The notes: generated by a model from the sequence alone, not told the origin. 64,000 bases of DNA from a candidate division WOR-1 bacterium RIFOXYB2_FULL_46_45 (GCA_001771585.1 MEUE01000003.1:434001-498000); one strand, 5' to 3'; positions 28,602-37,598 are shown, numbered from the stretch's first letter. Translations and numbers: made by a program.

Positions 28602-29713
28602 AAGACTTTCTTCAAAAAGAACTAAACGCTCTTAAAGAAGCCGCTCTTATCCGGGATCCTAAGATTATAGAAAACACCGACGGCAGAATAATCACAATTG
28701 ATGGCAAAGAATATCTCAATTTCTGCTCCAACAATTATCTTGGCTTAACACATCACCCCAAAGTCATTGCCGCGGCGATAGAAGCGACCAAAAAATTCGG
28801 TGCCGGCGCCGGAGCGTCCCGGCTGATCACCGGAACGACCGTATTGCATCAACAGCTTGAAAAAAAACTGGCAAAATTAAAAGGAACAGAGGCCGCGATC
28901 GTTTTTCCAACCGGCTATATGGCCAATGTTGGGACAATTTCCGCTTTAGTCGATGAAAAAGACACTGTAATTATTGATCGTCTGAATCATGCCTCGATAA
29001 TTGACGCCTGCAAATTATCAAAAGCCAAATTACAGGTCTATCCGCATAAGGATATGAAGGCGCTGGAAAAAATCTTACAAAAATCGGGTAAATATCAAAA
29101 AAGATTAATTGTGACAGATCACGTATTCAGCATGGACGGAGATATTGCGCCAGTTGCCGAAATCGCCAAACTGGCGGAAAAATACGATGCTATGCTAATG
29201 ACCGATGACGCCCATTATACTGGGATATATGAAGGCGTAGGCGCAGGCATAGGCGTAGGTAAGGAAAAGGTAGAGGTAAGAATGGGAACGCTGTCAAAGG
29301 CGCTTGGAAGTTTGGGCGGCTTTGTCTGCGGATCAAAAGATTTGATTGATTATCTAAGGAACAAAGCCAGGAGCTTTATTTATACAACGGCATTGCCCCC
29401 GGCCAACTGCGCCGCGGCGATTGCCGCGATTGATCTTATTCTGGAAACAAGGCCAAAGCTTCTTAAAAATTTAGAAATAGGCCATTGGAAAACGCCGATT
29501 ATCCCAATAATCCTCGGTTCCGCCGAAAAAACTCTCGAGGCCTCTCAAAAATTATTCGACCAAGGGATTTTTGTCTCGGCAATTCGGCCGCCGACTGTGC
29601 CGAAGGGACAAGCGAGATTAAGGATAACGATAACCGCGCAACACACTAAGGAGGACTTAAAATGCCTGGCATCTTCATTACAGGAACTGATACCGCCTGC
29701 GGAAAAACAATAG
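28598..29713 (+). CDS. bioF: 8-amino-7-oxononanoate synthase
   Basis: PLP enzyme joining pimeloyl thioester and alanine in biotin synthesis. The body has FCSNNYLGL, GAGASRLITGT, DDAHYTG and K234 in MGTLSKALGS. The protein only has its normal N terminus if translation starts at CTG 28598, inside the TGA of the preceding gene. AGAAGG lies 10 bases before it, and between the nearest in-frame stop and that codon there is no ATG, GTG or TTG. A TTG at 28844 would delete 82 conserved residues. A glycine-rich insert (GVGAGIGVGK) follows the DDAH motif. Confidence 0.9.
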   Translation: MKDFLQKELNALKEAALIRDPKIIENTDGRIITIDGKEYLNFCSNNYLGLTHHPKVIAAAIEATKKFGAGAGASRLITGTTVLHQQLEKKLAKLKGTEAAIVFPTGYMANVGTISALVDEKDTVIIDRLNHASIIDACKLSKAKLQVYPHKDMKALEKILQKSGKYQKRLIVTDHVFSMDGDIAPVAEIAKLAEKYDAMLMTDDAHYTGIYEGVGAGIGVGKEKVEVRMGTLSKALGSLGGFVCGSKDLIDYLRNKARSFIYTTALPPANCAAAIAAIDLILETRPKLLKNLEIGHWKTPIIPIILGSAEKTLEASQKLFDQGIFVSAIRPPTVPKGQARLRITITAQHTKEDLKCLASSLQELIPPAEKQ

Positions 29714-30279
29714 TATCCGCGGCGCTTGTGAAATATTTCACAAGCCATGGGATAGATTGCGGCTACATGAAACCGATCTCGTGCGGGCCAAATTCCGATA
29801 ATGACGCGGTTTACCTTAAGAAGCTTTTGAATTTAAAAGACCCGCTTCCTCTCCTTAACCCAATCTCTCTCCCCCCTCCTCTCTCCCCGCTGGCTGCCGC
29901 CAGGAAAGCAAATAAGCCGCTAAAAAAACAAACTATCTTGAAAAAGATTTTGTCTTCCTATTCACTACTCACCACTCACTATTCACTACTTATCGTTGAA
30001 GGAGTCGGCGGAGCACTGGTACCAATAACAAAAGATTATATGGTTGCTGATTTGATAAAAGACCTGAAGATTCCGGCGATTATTGTCGCCCGAGCCGGGT
30101 TGGGGACTATCAATCATACTCTTTTGACGATTGAAGCATTACGCAGGCGCAAAATCAGGATTTTGGGCATCATTATGAACGGATATTCCGGAAAAGAATT
30201 ATCGGAAGAAACAAACGCGGAAATAATTAACGAAATCAGCGGGGTACCAATACTCGCAAAGTTAGATTACCGCTCGTAA
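29662..30279 (+). CDS. bioD: Dethiobiotin synthetase
   Basis: ATP-dependent carboxylase forming dethiobiotin. The P-loop GTDTACGKT, the KPISCG substrate loop and VEGVGG are present. It overlaps bioF by 52 bases, with AAGGAGG 7 bases before the ATG. A Ser/Leu/Tyr-rich piece (SSYSLLTTHYSLL) at 29946-29996 comes from a simple CACTATTCA-type repeat and seems to be an in-frame expansion before the VEGVGG strand. Confidence 0.92.
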   Translation: MPGIFITGTDTACGKTIVSAALVKYFTSHGIDCGYMKPISCGPNSDNDAVYLKKLLNLKDPLPLLNPISLPPPLSPLAAARKANKPLKKQTILKKILSSYSLLTTHYSLLIVEGVGGALVPITKDYMVADLIKDLKIPAIIVARAGLGTINHTLLTIEALRRRKIRILGIIMNGYSGKELSEETNAEIINEISGVPILAKLDYRS

Positions 30280-32411
30280 GCACCGATATCAACCACGCCT
30301 CCCCTAGGACGAGAGATCCCGTCTAAATCCGCCGATGGCATTCCTGTTGAGGTTCCCTGATCTATCCCGGCAGAACCGGAATTAAGATGGTAGTTTCCGG
30401 TTGCCCCCCAAGCCGGAGAAACAAAACTAGGAACGGCCTCAATATTATTTTCACAATTTGTTAAACTATTTAATTGAGCAACTGTCAAAGCTGATCCGCC
30501 GATCTCAATTTCATATGACGATGAAACCCGATCGAACAGATTATTATCTATTGTATAACTAGAAACATTTGAATCAATATATAAAGTTCCGGCCGCATTA
30601 GAAAAAATATTATTTCTTAAGGTCAGATTTATGTCCGATTTCTCATCGTACTGTATGGTACTTATATAATGATTCCTTTGAGGATTACAATGAAAAGTAT
30701 TATTTTGTATTATAAAAGTTTCTCCGGCCGGAGCACCGATAACCAAAGCGACCCAGGCAGCGGAAGTTGAATCTCCGTCCATCGTTCCATAAACAAGATT
30801 ATTCTCAACTGTCGTAGTCCCGGCCCACAACTTAATTCCGTCACAAGAATTATTAGCAACAATATTTTCATGAACGTATGCATTTCCGATTTTTAAATCA
30901 ATCCCATCTCCTCTATTATGCTCAAATAAGCAGTTTTTAACCTCAATTGGACCTGGCCCTTCCTCCAAACCAATACCATCCGGGCGGCTATAAGGATTAG
31001 TATTTGGATCGGCATCGTCATGCAACCCGTTCGTATTTCTCCAATAATGCCCGTTATATGACAGATCACAGCCGTCGATTATAATATTTTTCCATCCTCC
31101 GCCAGCCCCCATATCCGGAGAACCAATACCGCCAAAACCGCAATATTCTATTACACAATCCCGAATCGTAAACGTATCGACATCCTGGATATTGACGCCA
31201 AACTGGTCAACATGATGGATATAGAGATCTTCCAATGTAATATGGTCGCCGTTTCCCGCAATGCAATCCCTGACATAAACCTCTGTTCCGGATGCCGTCG
31301 GATCATGAGTAAACTCAATATTGTTGATGGTAATATAACTTTTGGAATTCAAATCTACTATTTGCCCCAATCCGGCACTTGAAGCGGAAGCCGCCGTATT
31401 TCTCGCCGCCAGAACCGGACGGTTACCGGTTTCCCCCTGAATGGTTATCGGTGATCCACTGGTTCCAGAATTTTGAGGAATCAATCGGTCGTCGTTGTAA
31501 TCAGTAATAATATAGGTGCCGCCTAAGATTATAAGGGTATCTCCCGCCTGAAGTTGCGAAACACCATATCCGGGAGTTGCCCAGGGGGTCGATTGGCTGC
31601 CATTTCCGGTTGAGTTTGATCCGGTCGTCGACACATAATAAGTATTTGCCGGAGCAGCGGCTAACCTGGTCACCGTTATAGTATAAGTAGTCGCGCTACC
31701 TCCGGTCGGAGTGATTGCAACCGTAATGGTATTGGACCCGACATTCAACCCTATTGATCCGGAAGTATTCCCAGAAGAAACAGCGGTACCGTTAACTGTT
31801 ATTGTCCCGCCATCTCCTGCCGCGGTCGGAGTAACATTGATTGAACTGACTCCGTTAGTTACGGTAGAAGTATAATCAACCACCGCCGTCGCAAAAGACG
31901 GCGAAAGCGTTCCGTTCGACAAAGTAAGACCGGTTAGATTATAGGTATAAGTAGGCGTAGGGGTTGGCGTTGGGCTTGGCGTAGATGCAGCCGATTCTCT
32001 GGTAACAACAATGCCGTAAGAAGTTGTCTGTCCGATATTGTTTTTTACATCAATTGAAATCGTATTCGCTCCAACTGCGAGAGTGATTGCCCCGGAAGCT
32101 GAACCGGAAGTGACGGCACTGCCGTTTACTTTGATTAAGCCACCGCTTCCCGAAGCGGTCGGAGTAACGGTAATATTTGAAATGCTGTTGCCAACCGTTA
32201 CGGCATAGTCGTAAACCGAAGAACTAAACACCGGACTCAATGTTCCCGACGACAAACTTAAAGAGGTTAAAATATACGATTGAGCCGGGGCACTTGGCAC
32301 AGTAGAAGGATCGGCTGCCGGAGACGAAGATGACGAAGGATTATTCGTCTTACCGCAACCGTAAGCAAATAATACTGTAAAAATCAATAGAATTAAGGCG
32401 GCCTTTCTCAT
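30267..32411 (-). CDS. Surface lipoprotein with two beta-sandwich domains and a right-handed beta-helix
   Basis: A signal peptide ends in the lipobox AYGC. Two cadherin-like beta-sandwich repeats follow (residues about 45-145 and 155-250; each has LTLSNGTLSPSF and ends TITVTR), joined by a PTPTPTPT linker. From about 255 on there are parallel beta-helix coils rich in N and I (NNIEFTH, VENNLVYG, IQNNTFHCN). The end SRPRGGVVDIGAYER is the 'choice-of-anchor Q' type tail. It probably binds or cleaves polysaccharide outside the cell. It converges with bioD and overlaps it by 13 bases. Confidence 0.85.
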   Translation of the reverse strand: MRKAALILLIFTVLFAYGCGKTNNPSSSSSPAADPSTVPSAPAQSYILTSLSLSSGTLSPVFSSSVYDYAVTVGNSISNITVTPTASGSGGLIKVNGSAVTSGSASGAITLAVGANTISIDVKNNIGQTTSYGIVVTRESAASTPSPTPTPTPTYTYNLTGLTLSNGTLSPSFATAVVDYTSTVTNGVSSINVTPTAAGDGGTITVNGTAVSSGNTSGSIGLNVGSNTITVAITPTGGSATTYTITVTRLAAAPANTYYVSTTGSNSTGNGSQSTPWATPGYGVSQLQAGDTLIILGGTYIITDYNDDRLIPQNSGTSGSPITIQGETGNRPVLAARNTAASASSAGLGQIVDLNSKSYITINNIEFTHDPTASGTEVYVRDCIAGNGDHITLEDLYIHHVDQFGVNIQDVDTFTIRDCVIEYCGFGGIGSPDMGAGGGWKNIIIDGCDLSYNGHYWRNTNGLHDDADPNTNPYSRPDGIGLEEGPGPIEVKNCLFEHNRGDGIDLKIGNAYVHENIVANNSCDGIKLWAGTTTVENNLVYGTMDGDSTSAAWVALVIGAPAGETFIIQNNTFHCNPQRNHYISTIQYDEKSDINLTLRNNIFSNAAGTLYIDSNVSSYTIDNNLFDRVSSSYEIEIGGSALTVAQLNSLTNCENNIEAVPSFVSPAWGATGNYHLNSGSAGIDQGTSTGMPSADLDGISRPRGGVVDIGAYER

Positions 32412-32467
32412 GTTTCCCTACTAATTTATCGCAAGAACCAAGCCAAAACTTGCAAAGAAATCATTTC

Positions 32468-32480
32468 TGTAATGATTACA
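32468..32480. promoter_or_regulatory. Inverted repeat TGTAAT-G-ATTACA
   Basis: A perfect 6+1+6 inverted repeat, followed 10 bases later by another GATTACA (32491-32497). It lies between the divergent lipoprotein and bioA genes and has the form of a repressor operator; a biotin repressor is one possibility. No equivalent is seen in front of bioB. Confidence 0.4.
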
Positions 32481-32601
32481 TCATTGCACTGATTACAAAA
32501 TTTGTCAATAAGCCCTCTTTTCTTCTATCCCAAAGACTGCCGGCTGTGTCTCTGTTTTACTCCTAACCTCCTCCTCCGAATTTTTCATGCTAAAATAAGA
32601 T

Positions 32602-33876
32602 ATGCAGCATCTCTGGCACCCCTTTACCCAAATGCGGGATTGGGTTGAAAATGAACAGATAATAATCGAAAAAGGAAAAGGATCGTACCTCTACGATACT
32701 AACGGCAAAAAATATCTGGACGGCGTCTCTTCACTCTGGGTAACCGTCCACGGACATCAAAAAAAAGAGATCGATCAAGCCATCAAAAAGCAGCTCGGCA
32801 AGATCGCCCACTCTACTCTCTTGGGGTTAGGCAACGTTCCCGCAATCAAGCTGGCGGAAGAATTGATAAAGATTGCGCCGAAGGGATTGAATAAGGTTTT
32901 CTTTTCGGATAATGGGTCGACGGCGGTGGAAATTGCGCTCAAAATCGCATATCAATACTGGGAAAACTCAAAGATCAAAGTGCAAAGTGCAAAGCCACAG
33001 CTTAAAAACAAAAACTACAAAACTAAATTCCTAAATCTTAAAAATGCCTATCACGGAGATACGATCGGCTCCGTTTCGGTCGGCGGGATTGATCTGTTCC
33101 ATCAAATCTACGGACCGTTGATACATAAGGCCATTCAAGCGGCGCCGGATGCCAAAGAAGTCGAAAAAATACTAAAGAAACGCCATCGCGAAATAGCCGC
33201 GATGATTGTTGAGCCGATGATCCAGGGAGCGGCGGGGATGCTGCTTCAACCCAAAGGATTTCTAAAGGCGGTTAGAAAGCTTTGTACTAAATATAATGTA
33301 CTGCTTATCTGTGATGAAGTCGCAACCGGCTTCGGGCGGACCGGAAAGATGTTTGCCTGCGAACACGAAGGGATCTCTCCGGATATAATGTGCGTCGCGA
33401 AGGGTTTGACCGGGGGATATCTGCCGGTTGCCGCGACTTTGACTACCGACAAGATATATAATGCTTTTCTCGGTCCGTACGAATCAAAAAAAACATTCTT
33501 TCACGGACACACTTATACCGGAAATCCGCTCGGCTGTGCCGCCGCTTTGGCAAATCTTAAGATTTTTAGGAAAGAAAAGACCATCCAAAAACTTCGGCCA
33601 AAGATTAAATTACTGCAAAAGGAACTCAAGAAATTTTATGATATTCCAATCGTCAAAGAAGTCCGCCAGTTGGGGATGATGGTCGGAATTGAATTGATTG
33701 ATTTCCCTTATGAAACCAGGATTGGTCACAAAGTTATTCTTGAGGCCAGGAAACGAGGACTGATCATCCGGCCGTTGGGGGATGTGATTGTCCTGATGCC
33801 GCCGTTGTCGGTTTCGATAAAAGAATTAAAAGAAATTCTAAAGATAACTTACGATTCTATAAACACGCTATCTTAG
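32602..33876 (+). CDS. bioA: Adenosylmethionine-8-amino-7-oxononanoate aminotransferase
   Basis: Class III aminotransferase of biotin synthesis: WHPFTQM at the start, SDNGSTAVEIALK, AYHGDTIG, DEVATGFGRTG and the PLP lysine in VAKGLTGGYLPV. It is separated from bioBFD by the beta-helix lipoprotein gene. A lysine-rich insert (SKIKVQSAKPQLKNKNYKT) at about 32965-33025 interrupts the usual sequence and derives from an AAAGTGC repeat. The 3' end overlaps the convergent BRO-N gene by 9 bases. A diverged copy of its last 38 codons lies at 34823. Confidence 0.94.
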   Translation: MQHLWHPFTQMRDWVENEQIIIEKGKGSYLYDTNGKKYLDGVSSLWVTVHGHQKKEIDQAIKKQLGKIAHSTLLGLGNVPAIKLAEELIKIAPKGLNKVFFSDNGSTAVEIALKIAYQYWENSKIKVQSAKPQLKNKNYKTKFLNLKNAYHGDTIGSVSVGGIDLFHQIYGPLIHKAIQAAPDAKEVEKILKKRHREIAAMIVEPMIQGAAGMLLQPKGFLKAVRKLCTKYNVLLICDEVATGFGRTGKMFACEHEGISPDIMCVAKGLTGGYLPVAATLTTDKIYNAFLGPYESKKTFFHGHTYTGNPLGCAAALANLKIFRKEKTIQKLRPKIKLLQKELKKFYDIPIVKEVRQLGMMVGIELIDFPYETRIGHKVILEARKRGLIIRPLGDVIVLMPPLSVSIKELKEILKITYDSINTLS

Positions 33877-34704
33877 CTTTTTACTTCGCTTTGACGGCTT
33901 CAAAAAATTCTCCGCTGAAACAATCGGCCGGCCGATCCGTTTTTCCAGCTGTTTCCTGGCACTGCCGGCAATATCGCCGCCCGCTTTTGCATCTTGCTTA
34001 AGTTTAGGGATACCTCTTGAATCTTCGGTGCGGTGAATTTCCGTTGTGGCACGTTCGCCAAGCATATTAAAAATAAGCTCAAAATCATCCATATGATCGC
34101 GCAGGTTTTCCCTTTTTAAGCCTTTTATTTTCTTATAATCGCTGGGCGTAACACCAAAAGTCGCCTTAGATATCTCCGCAGTCAGAATTTCGTAATCTTT
34201 TTGTTCTTTTGCTCCCCTCTTCTGCCATTCGTCGGTCAATTCTTCGCGTATGGCAATCCCACGCATCCTCTTTTCAATCCAGTCATCGGGATACCCTTTG
34301 GCTTTATATAACGCCCTGGTCCTTTTGGTCGCCAATTCCGGATCTTCTATCTCCTTAATCCGCTCATAGCCAACTTTTGCCAGCCAGCGCTTGAAGGGTT
34401 CCGCTTTTGGAGACGGAATTGATTGGATGATGCGAAAAACACTCTCTGTATTAGCACAGTCAGTTTCATATTTTTTGCCATCAGATGCCTTTATTTTGAG
34501 TCCGTGACAAAATGTCACGACCTCACTCCCCTCTTCTTTTAACCTTTGCTTTAATTTGCGCCAATATGCTCCCGCATCAACACTCTCTGTTAAGACTTCC
34601 ACTACATCAACAACCGAAAACCACCATTCATTATTATGAATGGTTTTCCTTATTTTCCGTTTCCTGAAAATTGCGATATGCGTGTTTTCTTGTTGATTGT
34701 CCAT
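33868..34704 (-). CDS. BRO-N domain protein (phage antirepressor / DinD-like)
   Basis: The N-terminal part (WWFSVVDVVEVLTESVDAG, YWRKLKQRL, then FRIIQSIPSPKAEPFKRWL) is a BRO-N domain as found in phage antirepressors and in DNA-damage inducible protein D. The C-terminal part (YKKIKGLKRENLRDHM, EIHRTEDSRG) matches the longer chromosomal forms. The function is unknown; DNA binding is likely. TATAAT is 7 bases before the ATG. It lies between bioA and remnants of bioA and DUF362 genes, so it may have arrived by recombination. Confidence 0.8.
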   Translation of the reverse strand: MDNQQENTHIAIFRKRKIRKTIHNNEWWFSVVDVVEVLTESVDAGAYWRKLKQRLKEEGSEVVTFCHGLKIKASDGKKYETDCANTESVFRIIQSIPSPKAEPFKRWLAKVGYERIKEIEDPELATKRTRALYKAKGYPDDWIEKRMRGIAIREELTDEWQKRGAKEQKDYEILTAEISKATFGVTPSDYKKIKGLKRENLRDHMDDFELIFNMLGERATTEIHRTEDSRGIPKLKQDAKAGGDIAGSARKQLEKRIGRPIVSAENFLKPSKRSKKLR

Positions 34705-34711
34705 ATGTTAT

Positions 34712-34717
34712 ATTATA
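34712..34717 (-). promoter_or_regulatory. -10 box of the BRO-N gene (leaderless type)
   Basis: TATAAT on the minus strand, 7 bases before the ATG at 34704. Confidence 0.55.
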
Positions 34718-34820
34718 CTCCGATTTTAGAAAACGCAACAAAGAGCGTTTTAGCTATCCAATTTCTCTTAACATTAATCGCATGCTCCGGGCACATCTCG
34801 GCACAGCAGAAACAGTAGAT
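34713..34820 (-). pseudogene. C-terminal relic of a DUF362 ferredoxin gene
   Basis: The 35 codons before TAA read CFCCAEMCPEHAINVKRNW and so on, closely matching the C terminus of the intact DUF362 gene at 36540-37553 (CFCCAEMCPEHAIEVRRNW). Everything upstream of the last cluster motif is gone. It ends two bases from a relic of bioA. Confidence 0.75.
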
Positions 34821-34822
34821 TA

Positions 34823-34945
34823 ATTATTCGCCCACTGGGGGATGTGATTGTCTTAATGCCGCCGTTGTCGGTGTCTATAGCAGAACTTAAGAAAATTATT
34901 GATATAACCTATAAAGCAATAAATGCGGTTAGCATACAGCGCTAA
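34823..34945 (+). pseudogene. C-terminal relic of a bioA-like gene
   Basis: The codons translate to IIRPLGDVIVLMPPLSVSI, identical over that part to bioA of this window, then diverge to the stop at 34943. The DNA is only partly identical, so it is an old paralogue and not a recent copy. Its 5' part is missing. Confidence 0.8.
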
Positions 34946-35574
34946 ACCGCCAACTTACTAATTTCCTCCTTTATTCCTCCCAAAAAAGATAAGAATCTCT
35001 GTCTCCCTGTTCGATCAATATCCAAAACATGGCAAAAATTATGGTTCTTAGGATCAGGAAGAGACAGTAATTCTAATGAAGTGATTGGCAACTCCTCGTA
35101 AAACCAAGGACGGCTCTCGCGGCCAGAGAGAATCCCTTCTTCCGTCCTTATATCTATCCCGCAAGCTTCTTCTATTATTTGCGGAAGAAAAACTTCCGGA
35201 TGCCGGCCTTCCATTAAAAACCTTAATAAATCGGCAGCCGCCGTAAACAGTCGTCCGGGATCGGAAAAATTAATACGGTGAAATGTTCGATCCCCCTCCG
35301 GCCGCCAACGAAAAAACGCATCAACAAAAACCTCTTCCGGTCTTATTGACAAACTTCCAAAAAAGATTCTACAAGGAGTTTCCCCCATCCTCTCTCCTCG
35401 CCATTCAACAATCTCCAGCCTTAAAAGTAAACTATCAGATTTTTTAGGATCATTAATTATAAGTTCCGCCCTAACCTTGGGGGGATTGTGAATATCTCTC
35501 CATGCACGCCTCACATAATATACTTGAGGAAACGCTCTTTTAAACTCATGAATCCCGGCAATTGCTTTTATCAT
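34942..35574 (-). CDS. Hypothetical protein, 210 residues
   Basis: I do not recognise this protein. It is soluble, with alternating strands and helices, several Trp/Phe-rich patches (FFRWRPEGDRTFHRINF) and no membrane segment or signal peptide. AAGGATG lies before the ATG, which supports the start. It precedes no other gene closely and is separated from the next unknown gene upstream by 56 bases, so both could form one unit. Confidence 0.6.
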   Translation of the reverse strand: MIKAIAGIHEFKRAFPQVYYVRRAWRDIHNPPKVRAELIINDPKKSDSLLLRLEIVEWRGERMGETPCRIFFGSLSIRPEEVFVDAFFRWRPEGDRTFHRINFSDPGRLFTAAADLLRFLMEGRHPEVFLPQIIEEACGIDIRTEEGILSGRESRPWFYEELPITSLELLSLPDPKNHNFCHVLDIDRTGRQRFLSFLGGIKEEISKLAV

Positions 35575-35630
35575 TTATAATCATCCTTATGGAAAATAGG
35601 AAGTTTCGTGTTATTTAAAATTCTTTTTCT

Positions 35631-36482
35631 CTATTGAGGCCGAACTCTAATAAACACTGGCTTAAAGCAAAAATATAGAGGATGATACTCCACAAAACGG
35701 GGAAGCAATCTTCCCTCATCTTCAATAAAGAAACCCCAAGAAGAAAAAGTGTCGCGAAAAGCTTCTATTGCGATATCCGATTGCTCATTGGTGGGGACGG
35801 AAAACTTTTGTCCCGAAGGAAGACCATAATTAATTAAATCAAGCGTCGCCATTAAATCACCTCTATCGAAACCTCTCCATAAACCAAAAAAGTGTTCGCC
35901 GTCTATTATCTGATAAACAACTCCCTCTGCACTGACTTCTTTAACAAAAAAATCACTTATCCAAGAAAGGTCTCGAGATTTCAATCCCTGCAATATTCCA
36001 AAAGCTTCAGGATCATAAGATCCGGCGAGCACATCAATCAGCTTTGCGCAGTTGCAGGGGTCTCCATGTTTTATACTATCTTCCGCCATTTCAACAGTCC
36101 GCAAACTGGCAGGATCATTATGTAAATCCTTCCTTAGGAATGCCCCAAAAGACAAATAAGGACTTCCAAGAAGCTCCTCTCTTGTTTCCCTGGTTGTTAA
36201 TTCGTTGGGCATTTCTGTCTTTTCCAATAAAGCCATCATTTTTCCAACTGCCATACATTCATGTTGGTCTCTGGAATAATGAAAAAAATCATGACAATTT
36301 TTAGCAAAATCTTCGGCTCTTCTCAACAATTCTTTTGTATTAACAACAAAGCCCGGGGAGTTTGGCCTATCGGTCATACCAAATCGGGATCTCAATTCTC
36401 TTCTGTCAAGTATGCGGCATCTGATTGTACGATCAGACACCCTATACTTTACCAGTTCCATTAAACTCACTATTCCTGCCAC
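35631..36482 (-). CDS. Hypothetical protein, 283 residues, GTG start
   Basis: The family is not recognised. The protein is soluble and shows a His/Cys-rich patch (NCHDFFHYSRDQHECM) that could bind a metal. The start is GTG at 36482, with AAGGAG 7 bases before it; a later ATG (MELVKYR) has no such site. It lies upstream of the 210-residue unknown gene on the same strand and downstream of the DUF362 gene. Confidence 0.6.
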   Translation of the reverse strand: MAGIVSLMELVKYRVSDRTIRCRILDRRELRSRFGMTDRPNSPGFVVNTKELLRRAEDFAKNCHDFFHYSRDQHECMAVGKMMALLEKTEMPNELTTRETREELLGSPYLSFGAFLRKDLHNDPASLRTVEMAEDSIKHGDPCNCAKLIDVLAGSYDPEAFGILQGLKSRDLSWISDFFVKEVSAEGVVYQIIDGEHFFGLWRGFDRGDLMATLDLINYGLPSGQKFSVPTNEQSDIAIEAFRDTFSSWGFFIEDEGRLLPRFVEYHPLYFCFKPVFIRVRPQ

Positions 36483-36539
36483 TTTTTACTCCTTCAATGC
36501 TCCTAATTGTATCGCATGATTGCGGCCAAAATTTCAGCT

Positions 36540-37553
36540 CTAATGCGCTCGGGCAAGACTAAAAACAACTTTTGCCAACCAATTTCTTCTTACCTCAATC
36601 GCATGCTCCGGACACATCTCGGCACAGCAAAAACAGCGGATGCACTTGTTATAATTAAACTTGGGATATTTAGAATGGTAAGAGATCGCCTCCGACTTGC
36701 AAACCTGGCCGCAGATTTTACAGCCGGTGCATTTTTTCTTATCAACCACCGGCTTTTCAAGCAGAATTGCCCTGATTATTTTCGGAATCTTCATCTCCGG
36801 CAGCAGCTTGATAAACTCAAAATCGGTCTTTTTGACCGCTTCCAGCAAGACCCGGTCCACCGCTTCCGCGTCTTTTGATGCGGCAATCAGGCCGATTTGT
36901 TTCGGCTTCCCCGAGTGCGGCCCTCCCACCCCCTCCATCCCCATCACCGCGTCAACAATATTCAGGGTCGGACGGACAACTTCGAGCAGATCAAGCAGCA
37001 TTAAATTAAAATCGGCACGGGTCGGGACTTTTACATGATACTCGGCCTTTAAAATTCCGGGGATACAGCCGAACATATTCTTGACCGCGCAGGTTATCCC
37101 GGTTAATTCATGGGTCTTGAATTTGGGAAGATTTATTATCACATCCGCGTCCAAAACCGCTTGCGCTATATTAAAACGCCGGCCGTTCAAACTTTGGATT
37201 GTTTTCTGTTGGTCAAAATAGACAAACGGAACATTTTCTTCATCACACACTTTCAGATATCCGCAAACCTCCGCCGCTTTTTTGGGGTTGGCAAACCCGG
37301 GACTGTCCCCGACCGACGGAATCCCTCCCGCTTCTTTTACCAATTTGATAACCGCCCGCACAAATTCCGGATGGGTCGTCACCGCTTTGTCCGGATGGTA
37401 GGCGCCGAGCATATTTACTTTGAGCAGAACCTTTTGGCCCGGTTTTACAAAAGACGACATGCCGCCGATTTGTACCAAAGCCTGGCGCAGGGAAGAGAGA
37501 AGTTCTTCGGCTTCATAAGTTGCGCATTTAGCCAACGAAATCCTTTCGCTCAT
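36540..37553 (-). CDS. DUF362 domain protein with two C-terminal 4Fe-4S clusters
   Basis: The N-terminal 270 residues match DUF362 (VLLKVNMLGAYHPDKAVTTHP, GDSPGF, INLPKFKTHELTG, MEGVGGPHSG). The C terminus has two ferredoxin motifs, CTGCKICGQVC and CIRCFCCAEMC. Such proteins are thought to be electron-transfer components of unknown partner. The start at 37553 is chosen because TATAAT stands 6 bases upstream; a longer frame has no initiation signal. It is transcribed away from hrcA, and the two promoters lie side by side. Confidence 0.85.
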   Translation of the reverse strand: MSERISLAKCATYEAEELLSSLRQALVQIGGMSSFVKPGQKVLLKVNMLGAYHPDKAVTTHPEFVRAVIKLVKEAGGIPSVGDSPGFANPKKAAEVCGYLKVCDEENVPFVYFDQQKTIQSLNGRRFNIAQAVLDADVIINLPKFKTHELTGITCAVKNMFGCIPGILKAEYHVKVPTRADFNLMLLDLLEVVRPTLNIVDAVMGMEGVGGPHSGKPKQIGLIAASKDAEAVDRVLLEAVKKTDFEFIKLLPEMKIPKIIRAILLEKPVVDKKKCTGCKICGQVCKSEAISYHSKYPKFNYNKCIRCFCCAEMCPEHAIEVRRNWLAKVVFSLARAH

Positions 37554-37559
37554 GCAAAT

Positions 37560-37565
37560 ATTATA
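37560..37565 (-). promoter_or_regulatory. -10 box of the DUF362 gene (leaderless type)
   Basis: TATAAT on the minus strand with 6 bases to the ATG at 37553. Confidence 0.65.
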
Positions 37566-37568
37566 GCA

Positions 37569-37598
37569 TTGACAACCCGCAAAACCCCATGCTACAAT
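37569..37598 (+). promoter_or_regulatory. Promoter of the hrcA-grpE-dnaK-dnaJ operon
   Basis: TTGACA (37569-37574), 18 bases, TACAAT (37593-37598). The last base of the -10 box is the first of the CIRCE operator. Confidence 0.85.

Noticed and set aside
28844-29713. bioF starting at TTG 28844
   Set aside because: This would remove 82 residues, including the conserved N-terminal substrate-binding part that is encoded in frame upstream.
34636-34818. Plus-strand frame of 60 codons across the relic region
   Set aside because: It is antisense to the BRO-N start and to the DUF362 relic, whose protein match is clear.
33868-34945. Integrative element inserted in the bioA 3' end with an att duplication
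   Set aside because: There is no integrase gene, the two bioA ends differ too much at DNA level for recent integration, and a DUF362 relic lies between; a relic of an old gene pair fits better.
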